Assembly: GCA_902474645.1 (NCBI GenBank)
Contig: CABRWN010000096.1
Span: 1-8,174 of the forward strand
Source: an uncultured Collinsella sp.
GTDB lineage: Bacteria > Actinomycetota > Coriobacteriia > Coriobacteriales > Coriobacteriaceae
Length of the DNA: 8,174 nt
Reading direction: 5' to 3'
Shown here: in pieces, positions 1-8,113 of the stretch
How positions within the stretch are numbered: the stretch's first letter is position 1
Layout: each line of letters opens with the position of its first letter
Made by a program: the position numbers and the translations under genes
The notes under the pieces: model-generated
Database searches by the model: none
What the model saw: only the letters and a program-made list of their open reading frames with translations
What the model was told of the DNA's origin: nothing

Positions 1-23
1 CGCGTAGCGGGGGGTTTAAGATA

Positions 24-53
24 GGCCGCTGCGCGGCCAGCAGACTAAAGTCT
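24..53. repeat. Two small dyads beyond the transketolase terminator
   Basis: GGCCGC-TGC-GCGGCC (24-38) and AGACT-AA-AGTCT (42-53) are short perfect inverted repeats. Neither has a U-run on either strand. They may belong to the next transcription unit outside the window; no gene is visible in 1-142. Confidence 0.3.
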
Positions 54-55
54 TG

Positions 56-95
56 AAAAACTGAAGCAGGGGCGCCCTCTTTGAGGACGCCCCTG
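56..95 (-). terminator. Intrinsic terminator of the transketolase operon
   Basis: On the minus strand a 13-bp stem (95-83 with 79-67, one G-U wobble that pairs only on this strand) has an AAA loop. A T5 run (60-56) begins six bases after the stem. It starts 48 bases past the TAG stop of the transketolase C subunit. The gap before the U-run is slightly longer than ideal. Confidence 0.8.
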
Positions 96-142
96 TTCTG
101 GCTTGCATGTAGTTGTTGAGGCGATATTTGCCTCGTCTTGTC

Positions 143-1084
143 CTAGGCCAAGAACTCTTTGGTGGTCGCCATGATGTTGGCGGCGTCCAGGCCGTACTTG
201 TGCAGGAGCTCGGCACCCGGGCCGGACTCACCGAAGGTGTCGTTGACGCCGATCTTCTTGAGCGGCGTCGGGCACTGCTCGCACAGGACGTCGGCAACGG
301 CGCTGCCCAGGCCACCGATCACAGAGTGCTCCTCGACGGTCACGACGTGGCCGGTCTTGGTGGCGCTCTTGACGATCAGATCGGCATCGATGGGCTTGAT
401 GGTGTGCATGTTGATGACCTCGGCGTCGATGCCCTCGGCAGCAAGCTGCTCGGCAGCCTCGAGGGCCTCGCCGACCATCAGGCCACAGGCGATGATGGTC
501 ACATCGGCGCCCTCGCGCATGACAATGCCCTTACCCAACTCGAACTTGTAGGTCTCGGGGTCGTTGATAACCGGCGAGGCCAGACGGGCGAAGCGCATGT
601 ACACGGGGCCGTCGCACTCGTAGGCGGCGCGCGTCACGGCACGGGCCTCGATGTCGTCGGCGGGAACAATCACGGTCATGCCGGGGATGACACGCATCAG
701 GGTGATATCCTCGCAGCACTGGTGCGTGGCGCCATCCTCGCCCACCGAGATGCCGGCGTGCGTGGCACCGATCTTAACGTTAAGGTGCGGGTAGCCGATG
801 GAGTTACGGACCTGCTCAAAAGCGCGGCCGGCGGCGAACATGGCAAAGGTGCTCGCGAAGGCAACGCGGCCGGTGGTCGCGATACCGGCGGCAACACCCA
901 TCAGGTTGCTCTCGGCGATGCCCACATCGAAGAAGCGGTCGGGGCAGGCGGCCTTAAACTTGCCGGTCTGCGTGGCGGCGGCCAGGTCGGCGTCGAGGAC
1001 CACAAAGTCATCGTGCTCGTTGGCGAGCTCGACGAGGGCCTCGCCGTAGCTTACGCGCGTGGCGATTTTCTTGACGTCTGCCAT
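143..1084 (-). CDS. Transketolase, C-terminal (pyrimidine-binding) subunit
   Basis: This is the second half of the split transketolase, 313 residues with start MADVKKIATRVSYGEAL. It carries the conserved glutamate that activates the thiamine ring (E58 in GIAESN), the segment GEDGATHQ (115-122) and the C-terminal domain containing EEHSVIGGLGSAV (from 251). The start at 1084 is chosen because GAGGAG lies seven bases upstream, within the end of the preceding gene, and the homologous reading begins there. The frame stays open to 1141, but the extra 19 residues overlap the N subunit and look unrelated to the family. The stop is TAG. It is the last gene in this run, followed by a terminator. DXP synthase and pyruvate dehydrogenase beta share the fold, but the adjacent transketolase N-half fixes the assignment. 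Confidence 0.95.
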   Translation of the reverse strand: MADVKKIATRVSYGEALVELANEHDDFVVLDADLAAATQTGKFKAACPDRFFDVGIAESNLMGVAAGIATTGRVAFASTFAMFAAGRAFEQVRNSIGYPHLNVKIGATHAGISVGEDGATHQCCEDITLMRVIPGMTVIVPADDIEARAVTRAAYECDGPVYMRFARLASPVINDPETYKFELGKGIVMREGADVTIIACGLMVGEALEAAEQLAAEGIDAEVINMHTIKPIDADLIVKSATKTGHVVTVEEHSVIGGLGSAVADVLCEQCPTPLKKIGVNDTFGESGPGAELLHKYGLDAANIMATTKEFLA

Positions 1085-1085
1085 C

Positions 1086-1916
1086 CTAGAGCTCCTCTCC
1101 GGCGGCCGTGAGCTCTGCCATGGCCTGCTCAAACTGTTCATCGTTGGGGGCCTTACCGTGCCAACCCACCTGGTTCTCCATAAAGGACACGCCCTTGCCC
1201 TTCATGGTCTCGGCGATAATGGCGGTCGGCTGGCCCTTGGTAGCGCGAGCCTCGGCAAAGGCGGCGCGGATCTGGTCGAAGTCGTTGCCGTCAGCGAGCT
1301 CCACCACGTGGAACTTAAAGGCACGGAACTTGTCGGCGAGCGGCATGGGGTCGTTGACCTCCTCGACGGGACCGTCAATCTGAAGGCCGTTGTGGTCGAC
1401 GATCACGCAGAGGTTATCGAGCTGCTGGTTGCCGGCAAACATGGCTGCCTCCCAGACCTGGCCCTCCTCGCTCTCGCCATCGCCCAGCAGGGCGTACGTG
1501 CGGTAAGTATCGCCCCAGTGCTTGGCGGCAACGGCCATGCCCACGGCGGCGGAAATGCCCTGGCCGAGCGAACCGGTGGACATGTCGACGCCCGGGGTGT
1601 CGTTCATGTTGGGGTGACCCTGCAGGTGGCTGCCGATATGGCGCAGCGTCTTGAGGTCCTCCTTGGGGAAGAACCCGCGCTCGGCAAGCACGGCGTACAG
1701 GCCCGGAGCGCAGTGGCCCTTGGAAAGCACAAAGCGATCGCGGTCGGCCTTGCGGGGATCGGCCGGGTCGACGTTCATTTCCTCAAAGTACAGATAGGTC
1801 ATGATGTCGGCAGCGCCGAGCGAACCGCCCGGATGGCCGGACTTGGCAGCGTGCACGCCGGTGACGATGCCCTTCCTTACCTCGTTGGCAACCTTTTTGA
1901 GCTCTTCGTCGCTCAT
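1086..1916 (-). CDS. Transketolase, N-terminal (thiamine diphosphate-binding) subunit
   Basis: This is half of a split transketolase. With the next gene it moves two-carbon units between sugar phosphates in the non-oxidative pentose phosphate pathway, using thiamine diphosphate and a divalent metal. The 276 residues match the pyrophosphate-binding half of single-chain transketolases: SGHPGGS (26-32, catalytic-region His28), SKGH (66-69), STGSLGQG (113-120), the cofactor motif GDG (145-147) ending at N176, and GWHGK (251-255). It stops where the pyrimidine-binding half would begin. Shine-Dalgarno AAAGGAAGG lies just upstream of the ATG at 1916. The TAG stop is one base from the start of the C-terminal subunit, which suggests coupled, equal synthesis. 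All expected key residues are present. Confidence 0.95.
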   Translation of the reverse strand: MSDEELKKVANEVRKGIVTGVHAAKSGHPGGSLGAADIMTYLYFEEMNVDPADPRKADRDRFVLSKGHCAPGLYAVLAERGFFPKEDLKTLRHIGSHLQGHPNMNDTPGVDMSTGSLGQGISAAVGMAVAAKHWGDTYRTYALLGDGESEEGQVWEAAMFAGNQQLDNLCVIVDHNGLQIDGPVEEVNDPMPLADKFRAFKFHVVELADGNDFDQIRAAFAEARATKGQPTAIIAETMKGKGVSFMENQVGWHGKAPNDEQFEQAMAELTAAGEEL

Positions 1917-1983
1917 TGTGCCTTCCTTTCATCCTCATTAGACAAAATGCGCACGGCACCGAAGGTAATCCCAACACAGCCGC

Positions 1984-2000
1984 AATGCACGTACGTCATT
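1984..2000. promoter_or_regulatory. Imperfect palindrome at the transketolase start region (possible operator)
   Basis: AATGCACGTACGTCATT has the perfect 8-bp core ACGTACGT (1989-1996) flanked by AATG and CATT, which are complementary to each other, with one extra C on the left. It overlaps the predicted transcription start of the transketolase pair, a position typical of a repressor site. No regulator gene is visible and the motif is not one I recognise. Confidence 0.28.
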
Positions 2001-2001
2001 C

Positions 2002-2030
2002 ATTATGCTGGAAACTGATGGCTTTACCAG
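2002..2030 (-). promoter_or_regulatory. Candidate promoter of the transketolase operon
   Basis: Minus-strand CATAAT (2007-2002) matches the -10 consensus at 5 of 6 positions. CTGGTA (2030-2025), 17 bases upstream, matches the -35 at only 3 of 6. Transcription would start near 1995, inside the dyad at 1984-2000. Nothing else convincing is seen in the 207-bp gap, which lacks a clear terminator for the upstream gene. Confidence 0.3.
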
Positions 2031-2123
2031 AGTTTTTATCATTATTTGAACAATTTAGCAGGCAGAACCGCTGATGAAACGGTTTATCAATGTGAACGTC
2101 TTTTGGATGGAACGCGGTCGCCC

Positions 2124-3014
2124 CTACGCGCTAATGTCCTTGAATCCCTCGCCGAAGGCTTCCGTAACGTCAGCGACCGTCACAATGGCGTGAGGATCGC
2201 GCTCGCGCACGATCGTCTTGAGGGTATTGAGCTCTCGACGGCTCACGATGACCATAACCACCGGCTTCTCGGCACCCGAATACATGCCAGTCGCCTTAAA
2301 CTTGGTACAACCACGACCCAGGCCATACATGATATCGGCAGCGATATCAGGGAACTTGTCCGAGATGATGAGTACCATACGACGTTTGTTGCCACCATCG
2401 ACCACGGCATCGATCACGTAGCCGCTAATGACCATCGAAAGGCCTGCATACAGTGCGTTTTCGATTGAAAAGACCGGAGCCGATAGCGCGCATACGGCAA
2501 CATCGATCGCCATGACGGTCGAGCCCACCGGCAGCGAGGTGTTACGCGAGATGATTTGGCCAATCGTGTCCGAGCCGCCGGGGTTGGCGCCGGCGCGCAA
2601 CACCATGCCGTAACCGATGCCCGTAATAATGCCGCCCCACATGGCAGGGAGCATCAGGTCCGCATCCGCCAGAGGTGCTACAAACGGGGCGAACAGATCG
2701 GTAAAGAAGCCCAGCAGCACAAAGCCCGTCGCGGTCTGCACCACGTAGAACATGCCACCCTCGCGCATAACGACCAACAACAGCAAGGCGTTCATCACGA
2801 TCGTCTGAATGCCAACGGGAAGCGATAGGCCGCGCGATGCACCGACCGCCTGGATAATGGTGGCAAGGCCCGTAACGCCACCGGCAGCAAGGCCGTTGGG
2901 AATCAAAAACAGGTCGGTCGCAATAGCAGCCAGAGCGCACCCCAACATAATCTGGGGCAGGTCGTGAAAGAAGTTCATCGAAAGAATGCGCTTGATGTCC
3001 AGACGATATGCCAT
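2124..3014 (-). CDS. YitT family membrane protein (DUF161 plus DUF2179)
   Basis: This is a predicted inner-membrane protein of the YitT family, whose substrate is not established. The 296 residues show about six hydrophobic segments (roughly 21-38, 68-83, 90-107, 122-141, 163-182, 186-204). The family hallmarks GGVTG (45-49) and GSDTIGQIIS (147-156) are present. After KRR (210-212) comes a soluble C-terminal domain of the DUF2179 type (about 212-290), which has an alpha/beta character and is probably cytoplasmic. The start at 3014 is chosen for GAGGGAGG four bases upstream; an in-frame ATG at 3038 lies inside the terminator stem and is unlikely. The stop is TAG. The ribosome binding site follows directly on the terminator at 3027-3054, so expression probably depends on read-through or antitermination. 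No terminator is visible after the gene, so some transcripts may run on into the transketolase genes. The family call is firm; the function is unknown. Confidence 0.9.
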   Translation of the reverse strand: MAYRLDIKRILSMNFFHDLPQIMLGCALAAIATDLFLIPNGLAAGGVTGLATIIQAVGASRGLSLPVGIQTIVMNALLLLVVMREGGMFYVVQTATGFVLLGFFTDLFAPFVAPLADADLMLPAMWGGIITGIGYGMVLRAGANPGGSDTIGQIISRNTSLPVGSTVMAIDVAVCALSAPVFSIENALYAGLSMVISGYVIDAVVDGGNKRRMVLIISDKFPDIAADIMYGLGRGCTKFKATGMYSGAEKPVVMVIVSRRELNTLKTIVRERDPHAIVTVADVTEAFGEGFKDISA

Positions 3015-3026
3015 GCTGCCTCCCTC

Positions 3027-3054
3027 AAAAAAGCGCACCCAAACGGATGCGCTT
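3027..3054 (-). terminator. Intrinsic terminator between prfB and yitT-type gene
   Basis: On the minus strand a 10-bp stem (AAGCGCATCC / GGGTGCGCTT, 3054-3031, one G-U wobble) with loop GTTT is followed by a run of six T. It probably ends secA-prfB transcripts. Oddly, its U-run ends 12 bases before the next start codon and touches that gene's ribosome binding site, so it may also act as an attenuator. A possible -10 box, TAGAAT, lies upstream at 3080-3075 without a good -35. Confidence 0.85.
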
Positions 3055-3090
3055 CGAACTTCTTGCTGTATTCGATTCTACCGATTCGCC

Positions 3091-3154
3091 GGACAAAAAC
3101 CACCCCTGCGCAGGGTTTGCTCTGGATACAAAACCACCCTGCTGGGAGGGTTTT
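3091..3154. repeat. Pair of related hairpin repeats downstream of prfB
   Basis: Two imperfect direct repeats, 3091-3119 and 3124-3154, both read GGA..ACAAAACCACCC..GGGTTT on the plus strand. The first contains the perfect palindrome CCCTGCGCAGGG (3104-3115). The second folds as AAAACC/GGTTTT around CCC/GGG with a 4-base loop. Read on the minus strand, each ends in GGTTTT, so the copy nearer prfB, 28 bases past its stop, may act as a terminator. The U-runs are short, so this is uncertain. Confidence 0.45.
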
Positions 3155-3181
3155 AATCCATTTCCACATGAACCGGGCGGT

Positions 3182-4326
3182 TTATGCAGACGGGGTCTCC
3201 GCGTCAGCGTTGCCGGTAGCCCAACGGTGATAGCCAATAACAAACGGGTCCAGGTCGCCATCGTCAAGAACGGCCTCGACATTGCTGGTCTCCACGCCCG
3301 TGCGTAGGTCCTTAACCATCTGATACGGGTAGAGCACGTAGCTGCGAATCTGGTTGCCAAAACCAATCGTGGTCTTGGGTCCGCGAATCTCATCCAGGGC
3401 CTCGGCGCGCTTCTCGAGCTCAATCTCGTACAGGCGAGCCTTGAGGATCTGCATGCACGCGGCCTTGTTCTGGATCTGGCTGCGCTCGTTTTGGCAGGTG
3501 ACCACAATGCCGCTGGGAAAATGCGTCACGCGCACGGCGGAGTCAGTGGTGTTGACGCCCTGACCGCCCGGGCCGCTCGCGTGGTACACGTCCACGCGGA
3601 TGTCGTCGGGACTGATCTCGATGTCGATATCATCGGGTAGCACGGGGATGACCTCGACGCCGGCAAACGTGGTCTGGCGGCGCTTCTTGTCGTCGGTGGG
3701 GCTGATGCGCACCAAGCGGTGGACGCCGGCCTCGGCGCGCAGCATGCCAAATGCGTCCTTGCCCTCGACGGTAAAGGTCGCGCGGTCAATGCCGATGACC
3801 TCGGCCGCAGGACAGTCGTTGATGGTGACCTTCCAGCCGCGACGCTGGCAATACTTCATGTACATCTTAAAGAGCATGAAGGTCCAGTCCTGGGCCTCCA
3901 GGCCACCCTGTCCGGGCTTGATAGTCACAATGGCATCGCCGTGATCGAACTCACCGGTAAACCAGCTCGAAAGCTCAAGCTCATCGATGGCACGGGCCAG
4001 GCGCTCAGCCGTGGCTGCAGCCTCCTCGCGAAGGGCGGCGTCGGGGTCATCCCCCATCTCCTCGGCAAGCTCCAGCGCGGCGCGGGCATCGGAAAGCTCG
4101 CCGCGCGCGGTGTCCACGGCAGCGATATCCTCCTTGTTGCGCGCAATCTCCTCCATGGTGGCACGGGCGGCGTCGGCGTCATCCCAAAAGCCGGGGGCCA
4201 CGCTTTTGGCCTCGAGCTCGTTCACACGCGTACGCTTCTCGTCCAAATGAAGATACGACTCGACCTCACCGAGCCGGTCCGCAAACGCGTCCAGCTCGGC
4301 GGGCGTTACCTCTAAAGCCTCAGCCA

Positions 4327-4327
<1 letters not shown>
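3182..4327 (-). CDS. prfB: Peptide chain release factor 2 (RF2), frameshift-free, SPT variant
   Basis: RF2 ends translation at UGA and UAA by releasing the finished chain in the ribosomal peptidyl-transferase centre. The 381-residue protein has an N-terminal helical domain (1 to about 115), the GQGGLEAQDW segment (139-148), the stop-codon-reading region (about 190-225) and the catalytic GGQ loop, SGPGGQGVNT (251-260). In place of the family's SPF, the anticodon-like tripeptide is SPT (S209-P210-T211). The conserved Val three residues before it (V206) and the Thr in RRQT (T219) are kept. Many bacteria need a +1 frameshift at an early in-frame UGA; here the equivalent point reads ESYLHLDEK without interruption, so that autoregulation is absent. 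The ATG overlaps the secA TAA as TAATG, with AGGA seven bases upstream inside secA, which suggests translational coupling. The stop is TAA. The secA-prfB order is common in Gram-positive bacteria. Confidence 0.95.
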
Positions 4328-7134
<2,807 letters not shown>

Positions 7135-7195
7135 GTGGTTTTCCTTTTTGGCCATCGCCCACGCCGTGCAGCTGCGGGCGAGTTAAACACAGATG

Positions 7196-7224
7196 ATTGT
7201 ACTTTAGCCAAACAAGGCGCAGCC
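7196..7224 (-). promoter_or_regulatory. Candidate secA-prfB promoter
   Basis: Minus-strand TACAAT (7201-7196) matches the TATAAT -10 consensus at 5 of 6 positions. Transcription would start near 7189, giving a leader of about 55 bases. The matching -35 region (around 7219-7224, GGCTGC) is poor, so either an activator is needed or the true promoter lies elsewhere in 7160-7260. Confidence 0.33.
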
Positions 7225-7228
7225 TATA

Positions 7229-7244
7229 CGGTCGACCTCGACCG
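7229..7244. promoter_or_regulatory. Inverted repeat upstream of secA (possible operator)
   Basis: CGGTCGA-CC-TCGACCG is a perfect 7-bp dyad with a 2-base spacer. It is centred about 40 bases upstream of the candidate secA -10 box, just beyond where the -35 box would lie. That spacing suits a dimeric DNA-binding protein, but no regulator is encoded here and no known site is recognised. Confidence 0.3.
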
Positions 7245-7264
7245 CCACGTAATAACTACGACCA

Positions 7265-7299
7265 ACCTGCCACAATGGAACAGGTTAATTTTGGCAGGT
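7265..7299. repeat. Hairpin element, copy 1 (conserved loop)
   Basis: The inverted repeat ACCTGCCACAA (7265-7275) / TTTTGGCAGGT (7289-7299) pairs at 10 of 11 positions, around the 13-base loop TGGAACAGGTTAA. Copy 2 lies 63 bases further on with the shared pattern CAATGG..ACAGGTTA.TTT. Both copies lie between the rpmE terminator and the secA promoter region, with no gene in either. Confidence 0.55.
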
Positions 7300-7329
7300 C
7301 TATCTGGGCAAACGCCGCCTCTCTGCCAT

Positions 7330-7362
7330 TTGGCGCAATGGGGACAGGTTAGTTTGCACCAA
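7330..7362. repeat. Hairpin element, copy 2 (conserved loop)
   Basis: The inverted repeat TTGGCGCAA (7330-7338) / TTGCACCAA (7354-7362) pairs at 8 of 9 positions, and the ninth is a G-U wobble in minus-strand RNA. The 15-base loop is TGGGGACAGGTTAGT. The loop and inner stem closely match copy 1 at 7265-7299, while the outer stem is different. The size and layout resemble small palindromic (REP-like) repeats, but dispersal elsewhere in the genome cannot be seen here. Confidence 0.55.
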
Positions 7363-7406
7363 TCAAAAAGAAAAGGGCCGCGCACCCAAATGGATGCACG
7401 GCCCTT
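7361..7406 (-). terminator. Intrinsic terminator of rpmE
   Basis: On the minus strand, a 15-bp stem (7406-7392 with 7387-7373) with a 4-base ATTT loop is followed by TTCTTTTT. Two of the pairs are G-U wobbles, which form only in minus-strand RNA, so the element points with rpmE. It starts 36 bases after the rpmE stop codon. Confidence 0.92.
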
Positions 7407-7441
7407 ATGCCATGAATGCGAGTGATTCCGCGGCGAGCTAT

Positions 7442-7927
7442 TTACTCAGCAGCCTCGGTGGTCTCGGCCTCGGCAGCGGCCTCCTCGACGGGAGCCTCTG
7501 CGGGAGCCTCGGCGGCCTGCTTGGCAGCCTCCTCGGCAAACTTAGCAGCACGCTTAGCCTTCTCGGCAGCCTTAGCCTCATCGGAGCACTCGAATGTCCG
7601 GGCGGACTTACCGCTGTCCAGATGAGCAGCAAGCGCCTTGAATACGTCCACCTCATGCAAAAACTTCTTATCGCCCTTGGCGGCCTTGGCAGCCTTGGCC
7701 TCCTCGGCCTTCTTGAGCTGGGCGGCAGCGGCGCCACCGAACTTGTCGGCGAAGCGCTGGACGCGTCCACCGGTGTCGACGAACTTCTGCTGGCCGGTGT
7801 AGAACGGGTGGCACTCGTTGCAAAGCTCGACCTTCATCTCGGACACGGTAGCGTGCGTCTTGAAGGTGTTGCCGCAGGAGCACGTCACCGTGCACTCGAC
7901 ATACTGGGGATGGATACCCTGCTTCAT
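7442..7927 (-). CDS. rpmE: 50S ribosomal protein bL31 (zinc-ribbon type) with long C-terminal extension
   Basis: This is a protein of the large ribosomal subunit that helps bridge the two subunits. Residues 1 to about 67 are a standard bL31: start MKQGIHPQY, zinc-ribbon cysteines C16, C18, C36 and C39 (the zinc-binding C+ form), then HPFYTGQQKFVDTGGRVQRF. The family is usually about 65 to 90 residues; this one has 161. The extra 94 residues are an Ala/Lys/Glu-rich stretch (66-87), a less repetitive segment with KFLHEVDVFKALAAHL (88-103), another Ala/Lys/Glu helix (116-136) and an acidic Ala/Glu/Pro end with no Lys after residue 136. The frame is uninterrupted with a TAA stop, so the tail appears real. 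The start has Shine-Dalgarno AAGGAG seven bases upstream. The gene appears monocistronic, with a structured leader and a strong terminator. The family call is certain; the tail's role is unknown. Confidence 0.96.
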   Translation of the reverse strand: MKQGIHPQYVECTVTCSCGNTFKTHATVSEMKVELCNECHPFYTGQQKFVDTGGRVQRFADKFGGAAAAQLKKAEEAKAAKAAKGDKKFLHEVDVFKALAAHLDSGKSARTFECSDEAKAAEKAKRAAKFAEEAAKQAAEAPAEAPVEEAAAEAETTEAAE

Positions 7928-7949
7928 GGTAGGACTCCTTATTGGTCAG

Positions 7950-7998
7950 GCGCTGGTTACCGATCAGCGCATAAGGCGTCTTGGTTTCCGACCAAGAC
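7950..7998 (-). promoter_or_regulatory. rpmE leader with two tandem hairpins
   Basis: Two perfect inverted repeats lie side by side in the expected rpmE 5' leader. The first is an 8-bp stem, GTCTTGGT/ACCAAGAC, with a 5-base loop (7978-7998). The second is a 6-bp stem, GCGCTG/CAGCGC, with a 9-base loop (7950-7970). The minus-strand 5' arm of the first contains TTGGTC, which is complementary to GACCAA lying just upstream of the Shine-Dalgarno AAGGAG (7940-7935). An alternative fold near the ribosome binding site is therefore possible. Self-regulation of rpmE through its leader is reported in Escherichia coli; a similar role here is inference. Confidence 0.4.
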
Positions 7999-8011
7999 AA
8001 CAAACTCGGCT

Positions 8012-8040
8012 ATGGTACCACGGCGCCGCGTGTCCCACAA
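8012..8040 (-). promoter_or_regulatory. Candidate rpmE promoter
   Basis: Minus-strand TTGTGG (8040-8035) and TACCAT (8017-8012) are separated by exactly 17 bases. They match the sigma-70-type boxes TTGACA and TATAAT at 3 and 4 of 6 positions. Transcription would start near 8005, giving a leader of about 78 bases that contains both hairpins at 7950-7998. The match is modest, but no better candidate is seen between the upstream gene end and rpmE. Confidence 0.35.
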
Positions 8041-8080
8041 AAGGTTCACGGTCTTTTCGGCACAACACGAGCTGGACCTT
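8041..8080 (-). terminator. Weak possible terminator before rpmE
   Basis: On the minus strand AAGGTCCA (8080-8073) can pair with TGAACCTT (8048-8041), with one C-A mismatch, around a 24-base loop, followed by TTTTG. The U-run overlaps the proposed rpmE -35 region. The stem is short and the loop large, so this may be only a weak end for the upstream gene, or chance. Confidence 0.22.
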
Positions 8081-8113
8081 AAATATCAACTTCATCCGAA
8101 CACTCCCCCACAT

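Noticed and set aside
1085..1141. Longer start for the transketolase C subunit (19 extra residues)
   Set aside because: It overlaps the N subunit, has no matching ribosome binding site and does not resemble the family. The ATG at 1084 has a good Shine-Dalgarno.
113..2018. Plus-strand open frames opposite the two transketolase subunits
   Set aside because: Same register effect as opposite secA. No recognisable protein and no ribosome binding sites, whereas the minus-strand products are clear.
2075..2093. AACCG/CGGTT inverted repeat after the YitT gene as a terminator
   Set aside because: Only five base pairs with a 9-base loop and no U-run on the minus strand.
3015..3038. Upstream start for the YitT gene at 3038
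   Set aside because: It lies inside the terminator stem, without its own ribosome binding site. GAGGGAGG serves the ATG at 3014.
2975..3169. Minus-strand 64-codon frame with early Trp codons (MWKWIK...) running through the repeats and terminator into the YitT gene
   Set aside because: Considered as a leader peptide for attenuation. It lacks a Shine-Dalgarno, does not stop before the terminator, and its Trp codons partly reflect the repeat sequence. Kept only as a weak possibility.
7135..7155. Upstream secA start giving MAKKENH before the usual N-terminus
   Set aside because: No Shine-Dalgarno precedes it, while AAAAAGGA is well placed for the ATG at 7134, and SecA proteins commonly begin near there.
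7135..7425. Plus-strand 96-codon frame across the rpmE-secA gap
   Set aside because: It starts opposite the secA start, crosses the hairpin elements and the rpmE terminator, has no ribosome binding site and resembles no protein family.
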